Below are positions 1 to 12,000 of a stretch of DNA of 64,000 bases, one piece after another. The notes beneath the pieces were generated by a model that did no database searches, was not told the DNA's origin, and saw only the letters and a list, made by a program, of their open reading frames with translations. Each line of letters opens with the position of its first letter. Position 1 is the stretch's first letter. The stretch spans positions 2,480,001 to 2,544,000 of the forward strand of contig JAHQRK010000002.1 in assembly GCA_019828595.1 (NCBI GenBank), read 5' to 3'. The stretch is from Aphanomyces cochlioides. Its lineage: Eukaryota; Oomycota; Saprolegniomycetes; Saprolegniales; Verrucalvaceae. A program made the translations under genes and the position numbers.

Positions 1-19
1 AGAGAAATCGCTGGGCGGC

Positions 20-1681
20 ATGTCGCTCGCGTTTCTGGCCAAGAAGAGTTGGCACACATCGAATCTAAGCAACGTCGAGAAGGTATGGAAAGCAGAGCAA
101 AAGGCCGCGCTTGAAGAGAAGAAACTGGCAGAATGGAAGAAGAATATTGAGGAAGAGCGCCAGTTGAAAGAATTGCGAGAACTGCAAGCGAAAGCATCGG
201 GCAAACCTGCGAATGCAGTTGAACGTGTGGATTGGATGTACGAGGGCCCCATGGCTGGATCTCAGCGAGAGAAGACAGCTGAGGAGTACTTGCTTGGGAA
301 GGAGTATCAGGAAAAACCCGACGAAAATGTGCTCAAGCAATTATCTTCTCGACCGGGAGCGCTTTATATGAACGCGCCAAAGGTCAACGACTCTTTCTCG
401 CGTTTGAATGAAGATCCGATGATGGTGATCAAGTAAGCACCCTGAACGTCAATGTAATTCTCATCTCGAGATGTCAGGAAGCAACAAAAGTCTGCGCAGC
501 TCAACATTTTGAAGAATCCTGTGAAGATGAAGCGGATTAAAGACAAGGTACCTCACTTCATGGGATTCTCTGTTTGACGAAAATTGTTATCGTAGGTGGA
601 AGAAGAGCTGAAGCAGCGCAAAGCCGAAAAGAAAGCGAAGAAGGAAGCCAAAAAGGCCAAGAAAGAATCAAAGAAGCATCGATCAGACCGCGACCGACGC
701 TCAATTTCGCCTGATAGAGCGAAGGAAATTATTGCCCATCGGGATTTTGACGACAATAGACACAGAAGTCGCAGTCGCGACAGAAATGATCGCCAAGAGC
801 GTAATTATTCTCGAAGTCATCGAGATCGTTCACGAGAACGAACTGAGCGAAATCACAGTCCAAGACGCCAACTCCGAGGCTCGTCGGACCGCTCGCCGCG
901 CCGACGCGATAGAAGTATCGAACGACCAAGAGGCCGACCTGAGAGAAAGGCCAGTCCACGACGTTCTCGCCGAAGTCCATCTCTTGATAAATCAACAAAA
1001 CGCCGCGATAGAAGCACTGAACGATCTCGAGATCAAGAAAAGGACCGGAAGAGCAGTCCAAAACGCCTACGCCGAGGCTCTTCTGCCGAACGGTCGCCAC
1101 GTCGTCGCGATGATAGTCTCGAACGTTCGCGAGACCGCGCTGAAAGAAACGGCAGTCCAAGACGTCAACGCCGAAGCTCATCAGGTGACAGATCTCCTCG
1201 TCGCCGAGACGGAAGCCAGGAGCGCCAAGAACGTCCTGTGCCTTTGAAGGGTTATGGTTTACTGGGTGTGGACAAAGCGCGGAAGTGCCACGACATCGAC
1301 ACATCGACATTGGGTCCTTCGCGTAAGTTCTTAGAGCAAGCCAAGGAAAAGCGACTCCGCGAAGAAGCTGAAAAAGAAGAAAGGTTCAAGAGGGCACGCG
1401 CTGTATCAGACCACGTCTCGAAGGAAGATAAGGCAGCTCGACTCCAAGCTATGCTCGAAGATGCCCAGCGCCGCGATCAGGCGTTGGATGCTCGACTCAA
1501 GAAAAAGCATGTCGAAAATCTTGATGGCGAAGACAGTGCAACACAACAAAACCCAGAGTTCCTCCGCGTGATTCACGATGCTGCCTACTCGAATACGAAG
1601 GAGTCAATGGAAGAACGGCTTCAGCGTAACAAGCACTACATCCAGCGCAATGCCGACAGCAAAAACTTTATGCAACGATAG
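20..1681 (+). CDS. CWC25: CWC25-like pre-mRNA splicing factor (3 exons)
   Basis: Exons are 20-432, 478-547 and 596-1681. The two introns (45 and 48 bp) have GT-AG ends, and joining them keeps one frame of 522 codons plus stop. The first ~45 residues form a CIR-type N-terminus (MSLAFLAKKSWHTSN, then VEKVWKAEQKA), followed by VDWMYEGPMAG and, across exon 2, ILKNPVKMKRIKDK, which is the conserved order in CWC25. In yeast and human this protein joins the spliceosome around the first transesterification step, in the nucleus. Residues ~190-380 are a low-complexity Arg/Ser/Asp tract with imperfect SPRRRDRS-like repeats, and the C-terminal ~130 residues are a charged helix. The start is the first ATG and fits the family N-terminus. 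Exon 2 is too short to find by ORF length alone. The family call is firm; function in this organism is inferred. Confidence 0.9.
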
Positions 1682-2429
1682 ATGCTAGATCCTGTTCATT
1701 TCTTGTCCCGAGTTGACCCAACGTCTTATCCAAGGTGCCACCGTGTCGAACATCCACCAGCAGCCGGTCGAGGTGCTTTTTTTCGTGATAACGTTAGCAC
1801 AAACCACACGAAGTGCCCAACATCCAAACGACCGTCGCGTCTCTCATTCACATTTCTCGACCTAGATTAGATCGCATGGTTGTGAAAGCATCCTGTCTCG
1901 TCGGTGGTGTAGAGGTTGAGCAAATTACTCTACATGTCGTCTGGTCATTGTCTCGTCATTGCGTCTCATGAAGCCTGGATTCTGTGAATTCTTTCGCAGC
2001 GTGCGTGGCTTCAAGCGGCACTCACTTGATCACAACATACAAGCCGTGTAATTCTCTTGCAAGGCACTCCGCTGCCTCCTAACGTCTCTCGTCCGAAGTC
2101 ATCATCATTTTCTCGTCCTCTGAGCATCACTCAGTCATGTCTCGAGATCGTTGGGGGTGTCCGGATAATTCCGGATAATATTTTTTGTTCTGATTAAATG
2201 CATACACTCATTCCGATGGAGCACGAATCTTGTTATCCGGAAATTGGTGGTAGGGTTCCGGATAACTGGTGCGACCTTACAAAATTCCATGCGGATTCGG
2301 CAGCATATTCTTTTGCTATGTGCTCGGGTCATCCGGATATTGAAACATCCGGATAACGCAATAGGTTTACAAACTGCAAGTGCTAGTGAATGTTCATTTC
2401 CCAATATTCCGTTTGAAGCTCAAGTGTTG
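1682..2429. promoter_or_regulatory. Intergenic region with a cluster of TCCGGATAA-like motifs
   Basis: No gene is recognised between CWC25 and the IQM-like gene. From about 2159 to 2358 there are at least six copies of TCCGGATAA or its complement TTATCCGGA (near 2160, 2170, 2233, 2257, 2331 and 2347). They sit directly upstream of the first IQM-like gene. The same word appears in Harbinger-type inverted-repeat DNA elsewhere in the window (near 17866, 18037, 37085, 39345), so the cluster may be a decayed MITE rather than a set of operators. An in-frame ATG at 2244 lies inside this region and is not favoured as a start. Confidence 0.45.
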
Positions 2430-3374
2430 ATGCCACGGTTTGCGGCGATGTCGACAAGACGAAGAGGACGCAACTGTCGTCAAGAGTTGGCAAAGCAAGC
2501 AAAGAAGTACTCGTCTGTCCTGGTCCGTGGATTCAGCGCAGGCAACATTGCAGTCGTGGACAAACGCAGTTGGCTCGAAGTGTGCGACGAGAAACATCGG
2601 TATGGAGCCAACTTGCGCGCGTATTACAAAGAATGGAAGCGATACGAAGGTCCAAAACCAGGCTTCTTCGAGTGGCTCGACGACGAATCGATCGAAGTAG
2701 AAGGTGTGCCGCGAACGAAACTGGAAAGCGAAACGGTGCTCTACTGCGATCCGTCAGAACGTCAACGATTTGAACTTGAAATACGACATGGTCTCTTGTT
2801 TCGAAAATCTACGCAAGAGATTGTAGACACAGGTGACGACGGATGGATATTTGTCCTCCGAGATGGCATCTTGTACGGTAGCGAAAAGGTGACGACCCAA
2901 GTCCCTCGCATCCATCACACGAGTTTGGTTGGCGGCGAGTGTGTTCAAACCGCGGGTATGATGGTTGTCTCTGATGGGACATTGAAAATTATTTATCCTC
3001 ACAGCGGACACTACCGTCCATCCGAGTACGAACTGCTTGTCCTGCTGCGATTCCTCGAAGAACACGGGATTGTCCACCAAGACGTCTTGGTCGATGTTCA
3101 ACGAGTCCAGAAAGTTGCGCGTGAAACAGTGAACGGCGTAAAGGCAAAGAAGATCGACAGCGCGCACTTTTGGAATGCTCAACAAGTTCTCGACTTCTTG
3201 GAGATGAAGGAATGGGCGTGGCGAATCGATCTCTTCTACGACTTGGAGACAATGGTGGCGCGATTGAACTCTCGGCATCAAAGTCTTGATCTCCCGTCCG
3301 ATGCTTCCTCTGATCCCGTCGTCTGTGCATGTACTGAAGGCGACATGGTCGACATCATTGATGGTTCCTCGTAG
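2430..3374 (+). CDS. IQM-like domain protein, copy A
   Basis: A 314-aa intronless protein that matches the pattern of the plant IQM (IQ-motif calmodulin-binding) family core: KHRYGANLRAYYKEW near residue 55, a WLDD segment, RTKLE, GWIFVLRDG..LYGSEK, RIHHTSLVGGECV, and PHSGHYRPSE near residue 190. Fungal and oomycete proteins share this core without the plant IQ helix; I see no clear IQ motif here. In plants these are stress- and calmodulin-linked proteins; the biochemical role is unknown to me. ATG 2430 (or 2448, also in frame) is preferred over the in-frame ATG at 2244 because upstream codons lie in the motif-rich region and have no counterpart in the paralogue at 5156-6007. Similarity between the copies begins shortly after these starts. 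Confidence 0.75.
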   Translation: MPRFAAMSTRRRGRNCRQELAKQAKKYSSVLVRGFSAGNIAVVDKRSWLEVCDEKHRYGANLRAYYKEWKRYEGPKPGFFEWLDDESIEVEGVPRTKLESETVLYCDPSERQRFELEIRHGLLFRKSTQEIVDTGDDGWIFVLRDGILYGSEKVTTQVPRIHHTSLVGGECVQTAGMMVVSDGTLKIIYPHSGHYRPSEYELLVLLRFLEEHGIVHQDVLVDVQRVQKVARETVNGVKAKKIDSAHFWNAQQVLDFLEMKEWAWRIDLFYDLETMVARLNSRHQSLDLPSDASSDPVVCACTEGDMVDIIDGSS

Positions 3375-3410
3375 CCTTGTTCCCTTAATTTAAATGTACC
3401 ATATCGAATA

Positions 3411-4574
3411 CTACTCGCCTTTGATCTTGACGTCTCGCAGAAGTGCCGCGATTGCGCAATTGTCATGTGCAATATCTTGAGGTGTCTTTCCGTCTTTGTC
3501 TTTTGCGTCAACCAACGCTCCATGCGCAATCAACATGCGAACACATTCTTCACGCTTCCACATCACGGCACAATGCAGCGGACTTCGACGAATGGACATG
3601 ATGTTCGGATCAGCTCCAGCTTCAAGCAGCACGCGGAGAACTTCAACGTGGCCGTTTGCAGCAGCGTAGTAGACAGCCGTGCAACCATCAATGTCTTGCA
3701 GATTCACATCCACCATCTTTGCCTGGAGAAGAGCAGCGCAGAATTCAGCATGGCCTTCGACGGCAGCGTAATGGAAAGGATGGCGCGCTAGCACAACATC
3801 AACATGATCGTCATGTAGAGGCACGCCATATTTTCGGAGGAGAGTCAGAGCGGATGTGCCAACCCCCGCAGCTTCATGCCAGATAGAGACTCCCATGGCG
3901 TCTTGGACCGACGTGGATGCACCTGCCTCGATCAAGCGCTCAGCAACGTCTAGGTGACCTTCCCCGATCGATACATGCAATGGGGTATGCTTTGTGCTGG
4001 AACCCAAGTCGAGTTTGGCTCCATGGGCGATCAACAGATCCAATGCTTCCAAGCGACCGTGCTTGGCGGCTTCATAGAGGGCCGTAAGACCAGTCTCGCT
4101 CTGGTCATCCACACCAGCGCCAGCGGTCAAGAGCTGCGTCATGACTGCTGTGTGGCCACCGCGAGCAGCATACATGAGCGGAGTGCGACCACGGGTTGTA
4201 TGAGCAGACACAAGAGCACCATGGCGAAGGAGAACGGTCACGATTTCGGGATGACCGTGGAGTGCGGCTTCATGCAATGGTGTTCGGGCATAATCTTGAC
4301 GGGCGTCGGGCACGAGGCATGCGTAGTGCGTGAGCAAATAGTCGACGATGAGTGGTTGGTTGGACGCGGCAGCAATATGAAGACACGAGAGGTGTTCGTT
4401 GGCTTGGGAACGCAGGACAGTCGATGCTTCATCGACCGAGAGTGGTTCAAGTGCATCTACGAGTGCATTAAGCGGGCCAGTCTTGCAGAGAGTCTGGATT
4501 CGCTTCGTAATGCGACTCTTCTCCTTCTTGCTCCCCCGACCTTCCATGTGTGTCACACTGAAATGTTCGACCAA
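3411..4574 (-). CDS. Ankyrin-repeat protein
   Basis: A 387-aa intronless protein made almost wholly of ankyrin repeats. Clear repeat cores include RTPLHEAALHGHPEIVTVLL, RTPLMYAARGGHTAVMTQLL, LTALYEAAKHGRLEALDLLI, HTPLHVSIGEGHLDVAERLI and CTAVYYAAANGHVEVLRVLL, about nine repeats from residue ~60 to the C-terminus. The first ~50 residues are basic (KKEKSRITKR). No kinase, SOCS or channel domain is present, so a protein-interaction scaffold is the most that can be said. It lies tail-to-tail with IQM-like copy A (36-bp gap) and head-to-head with copy B. Ankyrin genes are numerous in oomycetes. The exact start is uncertain because a second ATG (MEGRGSKK) follows ten codons in. Confidence 0.85.
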   Translation of the reverse strand: MVEHFSVTHMEGRGSKKEKSRITKRIQTLCKTGPLNALVDALEPLSVDEASTVLRSQANEHLSCLHIAAASNQPLIVDYLLTHYACLVPDARQDYARTPLHEAALHGHPEIVTVLLRHGALVSAHTTRGRTPLMYAARGGHTAVMTQLLTAGAGVDDQSETGLTALYEAAKHGRLEALDLLIAHGAKLDLGSSTKHTPLHVSIGEGHLDVAERLIEAGASTSVQDAMGVSIWHEAAGVGTSALTLLRKYGVPLHDDHVDVVLARHPFHYAAVEGHAEFCAALLQAKMVDVNLQDIDGCTAVYYAAANGHVEVLRVLLEAGADPNIMSIRRSPLHCAVMWKREECVRMLIAHGALVDAKDKDGKTPQDIAHDNCAIAALLRDVKIKGE

Positions 4575-5155
4575 TCAAACATTACGCTAACGTTGCAGAA
4601 TCCAAGAGGCAGAACAATGTTCCATGCACGTCATGATGGAAATGGACAAAGCGCTCTTCTGCCGTCATCCGCTGACGATGAATGAATCTCGACAACCACG
4701 ACCGACTGCATGTGATCCTGACTGGATCACACCATTCAAAACTCGCTCTGATGAAGTAGGGAGGTAGCAGAAGATACAGCGGTCGCTCCATCGACAAGGA
4801 TCGAAATAAATGTTCATATGCTGAGCTTCTTCAAGAGCCGTAATGCGCGCCTTGTGAGATTCACGCCGAGATTCATCGCGCCGCATGCCGCGGAACGTGG
4901 CGGCGGTTGATTCAACCACACCTTCCTGCTGTTTTTCGAATTTACAACGCCCGACTCTTTTTTGTGTTGGGTGCCACACGTTATCCAAAATATCTTGATA
5001 TTTGTATGTCGTTTATTCAAAATACCGTTGTTTTGACCCAGATCTTATATGTCCGGAGCAAAATAACCGTATTACATATGTCCGATATCTACAGGGATTC
5101 AATTGAACAGAGTCAAGATTCACATTTCACAATTTGCCAGCGCTTAGAAACACGC
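4575..5155. other. Intergenic region, no firm gene
   Basis: This divergent spacer lies between the ankyrin gene and IQM-like copy B. A reverse-strand reading frame, roughly 4665-4886, could encode a 74-aa basic peptide (MRRDESRRESHKARITALEE...), with a second overlapping frame continuing to 4582. I do not recognise either. A single short-intron gene across both frames is possible but no splice pair is convincing. Parts of the region probably serve as the shared promoter. Confidence 0.3.
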
Positions 5156-6007
5156 ATGGAGTGCGTGAGCCGCCTCGCGATGAGCCGTTGCACCAGCGCG
5201 CCGCCGCTGGACCTCCTCGAAAAAGCCAGAAAGTATTCGCCCACACTAGTTCGAGGATTCAGCTCGGGCAATATCTCAGTCGTGGACAAACAAAGTTGGC
5301 TCGAAGTGTGCGACAAGAAACATCGATATGGCGCGAATCTTCAAGCGTATTACAAAGCATGGAAGAAGCGCGATGGGCCCAAACCGGGGTTCTGGGAATG
5401 GCTAGATGACGAGTCGATTGAAGTCGAAGGAGTTCCTCGCACCAAGCTTGAGCGCGAAATTGTGCAGTACTTTGACAAAGCCGAACGTCAGAAATTTGCG
5501 CTTGAAATTCGCCATGGCTTGATCATTACTCAATGGGACCAGCAACCTGTGACCACTGGCGACGAAGGCTGGATTTTTGTTCTTCGCGACGGAGTCCTGT
5601 ATGGAAGTGAGAAGGTTACCAACCAAGTGCCCCGTATCCATCATACCAGTCTTGTCGGTGGTGAATGTGTCCAAGCCGCTGGGATGTTTGTTGTCGCAAA
5701 TGGCGAGCTGACGATCGTTTATCCTCACAGTGGTCACTACCGCCCCTCTGAGAACGAAGTGCTCTTGCTTTTGCGTTTCCTCCATAGCAAAGGCATTCCC
5801 CTCCATAACGTCCAGGTTGACGTACAGCGGATCCAAAAGGTCAGTCGCGAGAAGATCAACGGGAAGAAGGTCAAAAAAACAGACTGCGCTTTCTTCTGGC
5901 CAGGGGACAAAGCTCTCGATTTTCTCGGTGCAAAGGAACTGGCATGCCTCCTCCATATCTTTGATATCATTGAACGTCGGGATTGGCACTTGAAACACCT
6001 TGCATGA
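5156..6007 (+). CDS. IQM-like domain protein, copy B
   Basis: A 283-aa paralogue of the protein at 2430-3374. Shared blocks in the same order are RGFSSGNISVVDKQSWLEVC, KHRYGANLQAYYKAW, FWEWLDDESIEVEG, GWIFVLRDGVLYGSEKVT, RIHHTSLVGGECVQAAG and YPHSGHYRPSE. Copy A has extra C-terminal residues after the shared helix. The start at 5156 (MECVSRL) or 5180 (MSRCTSAPP) is chosen because frame-compatible codons further upstream to 4907 resemble spacer sequence. The pair is best read as a local duplication with the ankyrin gene between the copies. No IQ motif is visible. The function is not known. Confidence 0.75.
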   Translation: MECVSRLAMSRCTSAPPLDLLEKARKYSPTLVRGFSSGNISVVDKQSWLEVCDKKHRYGANLQAYYKAWKKRDGPKPGFWEWLDDESIEVEGVPRTKLEREIVQYFDKAERQKFALEIRHGLIITQWDQQPVTTGDEGWIFVLRDGVLYGSEKVTNQVPRIHHTSLVGGECVQAAGMFVVANGELTIVYPHSGHYRPSENEVLLLLRFLHSKGIPLHNVQVDVQRIQKVSREKINGKKVKKTDCAFFWPGDKALDFLGAKELACLLHIFDIIERRDWHLKHLA

Positions 6008-6055
6008 TGGTCTGTAACTTGCCGCTATTTAAGACCTGTACAATATCAAAATCTC

Positions 6056-9000
6056 TTATTTAGATATGACTTCGTCAGTCGCTATGACTGTTTCCTGTAG
6101 CAGGTCATCAAATATTTCATTGAGAAGGGATTCATCCACGGCCACAGCTCGCTTAACAAACTGAGTGGTTAGAGTTCTCACTGCTTCTTCAGTTGCGATT
6201 TGCTGCTCTCGTAGATTCTCCTTGATGCTAATGGGTGGAGCCGCCGTCGGAAAATATTTTCGTCTGTGCGCACTAAGACCTCTCCATTCAGTCAGAAGAC
6301 GCCGCCTGGAGTGGAGAACGTTTGCACTTGCAGATTGAGTTGGCGGTGGCGAGGGCTTCTTTTCAGAAATGCTACGCAGGCATTCTTGATCCCACTCGGA
6401 CCAGTCGTGGGGCTCTCGTGCTTTCATAATAGTTGAATACTGCTCAGGAAACTCAGTCACTTGGTGGAGTGGAGATCTGTCTGGAGCCGTCGCAGGTGGA
6501 TCACGCTGAATGGAGACTCTTCTTTTCGGCAAGTTTTTCAAGGTCGTGGAGAAAGCGTCTGCAACAATTTCTTCCATCAATAAATCAGTCACACGGTCGA
6601 TTTGGGACGTTGCCTCTGTCTCGTTGGGAGATTTCTTGTCTACTTCGAGTTTTGTGACTTGTGACAGCGGCATCTGGTCCATAACTTCTGTGCGACGACG
6701 TACTGCTGAAGTGTCTTCAAGACTTGTTGGTACACTCGTTGATAAATTAGTTGTGTTGTGCTTAGACGACGGCAATGTAGCCAGAACTTCATGAAATAGT
6801 TCACTCCAGAGAATATTGGTCACTGCGTCGACTTGTTCTTCCTCTGGAATTGTGTTTTCTCGCAATTGAATTGGCTGTAGATCATTGTTCACAGTCACCG
6901 TAAGTTCACCATTCCCATCAGTCGTGTTACCATTAACCCTGGAGTCAGACTGAAGACGTGGTTCAGCAGCCTTAACATAGTCAAAATTCTCGAGCAAATC
7001 TGGAGATGGTGTTGTTAGTTCATCCTTGGGAATTGAGTCGATGCTGCTGTCTATCTCTTCGGCGGCTTCTGCAACATGGATGTTCTCGTTGGTGATAAAT
7101 AAATCAGATGAAGGTCTTGGATCGTGGAAAAGTGGAAACGTTGAGAGTGGAAGGACGTCTTCAATGTAATCATATTCAGAGAGCAAGTCTCTTTCAGTCA
7201 TCAACGCCACCTCTGGATCCAAATCTGCTTCATGGAGTTCACGAGGTAAAGCACTGGTCAGCTGTGTGGCTTCAAGGGGGAAATTTAATTTCGTCAGGGG
7301 TTCGGCAATCTCCACTTGATCAAAAGTATGTAAGAGATCTTTGTACAGTGAATGTGCAGGAATGGACTCAGGACTCACGGCGTCCTCAATATGATGGTAT
7401 TGAGCTAGTAAATTTGAAGGAATCTCTCTTGTAGTATCGGGCTGAGGCTCGTTTCTGCTGACATAATTCATTTCTTGTGGTAAGGGAATCGAAACAACAG
7501 GCTCTGCATCCTCGATATAGTCGTATAAATCCAATGGATTATAGATTGCATCGTTGGTCTGGATAGCAACATCATAGTTCACTTGGGGCGGGTGTTCTGC
7601 AGCCTCAACATGATCGAATGCCGCTAGCAAGTCAACTTCGACGAATGATTCGTCGCCCAGACTGGAGAAGGAATCGTCCAATACCTCTGCGACGGCCGTA
7701 ATCTGTGGCAATATAGTTTCCGCGACGTAAGAGTCTCTCGTAGGTTTTGACGATGAGGGCAGTTCTTCTTGAGTTGGAGGCATCACCTCTGGTGTCTCCA
7801 AATTACCACTGGCGAATGAGTCGTCGTCGAAATCATCTGACATTGACTCGCCCTCCACTATCGACATTTCTAACGATTTTGCGACATCATTTTCATCAAG
7901 CTCGGACGAAGCCTGTTTGTAGTCAGGCTTGATGGTGACGTCGGGAGGCGTGGCAAATTCTACGCTATTTGACGACTTTGGACTCAACGTTGGGTCCACG
8001 AATTCAGACATCTCGTCTTGGTGAGCCGTCTTTTCATGTCCGTCATCAAAAGATGCTTCTTCCGTGGTTGCTTGTTGTAATGTTTTGTTCTCAACTGAGC
8101 TTGTTCGCTGCTGGTGCAGCTCGGTCAAGCGGGACAAATCCGAAGCCACAAGACGCTCAATTTGATCAACTTGCCTTGCCAACTCTTGCTCTTGGACCTA
8201 TGCCAATATGAGATTTTTCTATAATGCAATTCGCTGTACTTGGAGCTCGACACGTCGCTCTTCTTTAATGAGTTGGCTCTTCACTTTGAGGGATTCTGCT
8301 TGACGGGACATAAGTGTTTCCTGCAAGAATATAAGTCGACTTCACGATAAAGCAGACTTACCTTCAGTTCAATTAATCGATTCTCATGCTCGTCTATGCT
8401 TTTGGATAGACTTGACTCCAGATCAATGTCTTTGTTGGGCTCGTGGTGCGGAATTTCCGATGGAGTTTGGGACTCAACGGAACTTGATGCTGGAACCGTA
8501 GTAGCGATAATTGTATTAGTCGTTTCTGCTTGTACTTGCTGCACTTCTTCATCGAACTCATCGTCGTCGTAGGCAGCATCACTCTTCACGTCTTCAAATG
8601 AATCAGAGTACTCGTCCGCCGACACGGTTGATTTAGATTCCACAGGGTTTGGTACAGGAGCTATAGGTGCGCTGGGTGTCGTGGTGGCCTCTGGGCTGCT
8701 GGTTTTTGTTGTGATTATTGAGTTCAATGTGCTTACTGAGGACTTTTTAACCTCCTCTTCGATATTTAAGCTCAAAGAGTAAGCAACTATGGCGTTGATC
8801 TCCTTGATCTCTTCTTTTTTCTTGAGTTGAGCAATGACTCGTTGTTTTGCTTCGACTAAAGCAATGGCTTTGGCCTTCCGTCGTTGCCATTTTTCTTCAT
8901 CACGGAAGATTTCTTGAGGATAATCTTTTTCGATCTTCTCCAATGCCATTTGCAGTTCTTGTGAAGTGTTGCTTTCTTTCTCTGCTATATCCAAATCTTT

Positions 9001-12000
9001 TTCGATCGAATGTTCGTCGTCTTGAGAATACTCATTTTCAATCGACTCTTCGTTGGAGGCAGCATTTTTAACAGCAAAAGTGTCCGTTTCGCCACTTGGT
9101 ATGTTTCCTGGAGATCTCGAAGATGGTTTTTGAGGCGAAACTTCGGCAACAGGATGAGATGTAGATGCAAAATCGTCAGACTGGTACTCATTGTCACTTT
9201 TGCCAGGTTCACTCTTAACGTCATCGTCAATCGAGTCAACCGCATCCTGATCTTTGCTCTTTGAGAAGTCGTCCATTGAATACGCTTCGCTAGCCCTATC
9301 GTCATCTTCAACTTGCTGTCTCATTTGTTGGGGCTCTCCAAAGCTGCCAATAGCGTCATTGGGTGTTGACACAAATTCATCTTCGGAATAGTTCCCGTCG
9401 TCTTTATTTTTCGTATTGCCAACAACATCAGTGATCGAATTTTCGGCGTCCTCTGCGATAGAGGGCTCGGCTTCATCAAAGTCATCATTGTAGTCTTCTT
9501 CAAATCCCCCCTCTTCCTCATTTTCAACAACGTTTGAAATTGAATCCTCTTGAAATTTGTCGATTGCTGTCTGATCTTGGACATGTTCAGGTGTTGTATC
9601 CTCAACACTTGCAAAATCGTCTGCAGAATAATTCACTTCGTCATTTTGCATGTTTTCAATATTGCCACCTTCGACGTTTTCCTTTGTGGAGAAGTCATCC
9701 ATGGAGTAATCATCTTCGATATCAGCCCCAACAGCTTGATCCTCCCGAGGCATGTCTTCAGTAAACATTTCCACGGAACCAGTTTGAGCGACTTCGGCAA
9801 CATTGTCGCCTACTTCGTCGATTTCAGCCTTGACTATTGTTTCGTCTTCATATTCTTCAAATGTCTCATCAATTTCCAAATTCTCGACTTTGTCAGCTCT
9901 CTCAGGTGGTGCAATATCCTCCTTGGCTGTAGATTGTTCCTCATCTTCTTCAAAAGAGTCCCCAATCTCTGATTTTTCGGCTTCGTCAACTCTTTCGTGG
10001 GAATTGAAGTCGTCCATTGAGTAATTGGTCACTGAGCTTTCCACATTACCGGCTTCTTCAGTCTTGGCATATTTCTTTGGAATTTGGGCAGTATTTTCAA
10101 CTTTACTCTGCACCTCTGTAGTTGCTTGATAGGTTCTCTCAATAATAACAGACTGTCCAAATGCCAGGGTTAAGATTTCACAATCGTCGGGATCTTCAGG
10201 CTCATTTTGGCGGAATAACATCATATCTTCGTAACATCGCGCAACATTTGCAGCTCGACAGCTGTCTAACTGCATTCGTTCTGCATGGTATTGCATCTGG
10301 GAAATATTTTTCCGTTTGTCAAGGTTTCGTTGGCGCATGTCTAGAATTTTTTCTTCGCTGGTTTTCCTCAACAATATACTCCGAATATATTCCTCTTTCT
10401 CTGGATCTTTCTCTCGCAAGTGGTTCATATAGACCTCCACTCGGTTAATAGTTCCAGCATCAACGTTCATCTTCAAAGCTTCACCTGTCGGAAAATGGCT
10501 TTGAGGATTGTCGTGCCTCTGAAATTGTTTTGTACCGGAACCCGTTTTGATATCTTGCTCCACTCGAGTAGCGTGTTGAAGGTCAGACTTGGAGCTCTCA
10601 AAGTCCTCTGAGTAGCCGTATTGTGCTTCTCGAGGTTGCTCTTGAGTTGCTGTTTTATTCTCGCTGGAATATTCCACAATTTCGTCAACGTCTGACACTG
10701 CACTGTTGGCATTATCCTCGTCCATTTCAGTCGAATTCACTTCGCTCGCGACATTTTGACCCTCCTTGGATTCGTCTTCATCCACTTGTTCCTCGTTGAC
10801 TTCAATTTTCATTGATTTGTCTTTGACGGGACTGTCAAATCCTTTCGAATACTCATCCTCAATTTCATCAACTCCAGACTTCACGTCATTTCGCATTGTA
10901 TCAACTTCGTCGTTTGGATCATCGTCGTCGTCAATCTCAATTTCCATAGATTTTTCTTTGACTGGACTGTCGAATCCCTGTGAATAATCTTCAATCATTT
11001 CATCGTTTTCAGATTTGAGGTCATCCACTTCTGATTGAAGTACATTTCCTGTTGTGACTTCCTCGTTTTGCTCGTCGTCCTCTTCAATTTGAATTTCCAT
11101 GGATTTTTCTTTCGTTGGGCTGTCGAAACCTTGTGAGTATTCGTCGTTCATTTTATCGATTTCTGAGTGAACTTCATCTTGGTGCTCTGCAGTGTCCACG
11201 TAATCCACGCTCTGGTCAAGCAGTTCTTCCATGGATTTAGACTTGGTCAGATTATCAAAACCGTTTGAATGCTCCGCGACTTCATAGTTGTCAAATATTT
11301 CCTCCGCTGAGCTGTTTGCACTTTTCTTCATTGCTTCCACTTTGGCTTTCGATGGGCTGTCGAATACGTCTGAATAGTTTTCATCGTCAATATTGGACTC
11401 CACAGCCACAGATAGTTCTTGAGCCTTTTTGTCAATGGCTTGCGAAGCTTTGGCATGAGTTGTAGTTGTATTTGTAATACCAGGGGTTGGGCTTCTCAGT
11501 TCTGAAACATCTCTCGGTACTTTAAGATCTTGATCTTCCACAGTATCTTCATGAAGCTTTGTATGCCAGTCCAACATGTCCCTGTCGTCGCTTTGAATTG
11601 CCACAGAGCATCGCAAAGTGGACTGTGTAAATCCCTCAGTTGTCTCAATTGCCATTGTACTGGCTTCAACCATCCAAGTAGCCATTGTGCTGGCATGTTG
11701 TCGCTGAAGGTCCTCCGTCTGGCATGCCATTTCAATATAGCCTTCTCTTTCTTCAACAGCGTGGCCCATAGCCTGTAGCACAAGTTCTTGTTGATGAAAT
11801 TCTTCTTGCATCTTGATATGTTGTTCCAATAAAGCATGGGCGTTCGCCATCGAGTCGACATCATCTTGAACTGTTTGTCCCCAAATCAGAGTTTCTTCTT
11901 GAGTGCGTTCCAATTCATGAGCATACTCTAGTGCAGATAAATTCATTTGAGCTTCGTGAAGCGACTCTTGGAACTCAACGGCGGCGAGCAATTGTCGAGA

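Noticed and set aside
729..1310. Long frames on both strands inside the third exon of CWC25
   Set aside because: They are shadows of the Arg/Ser repeat coding sequence; the real frame continues the splicing-factor protein through two well-defined introns.
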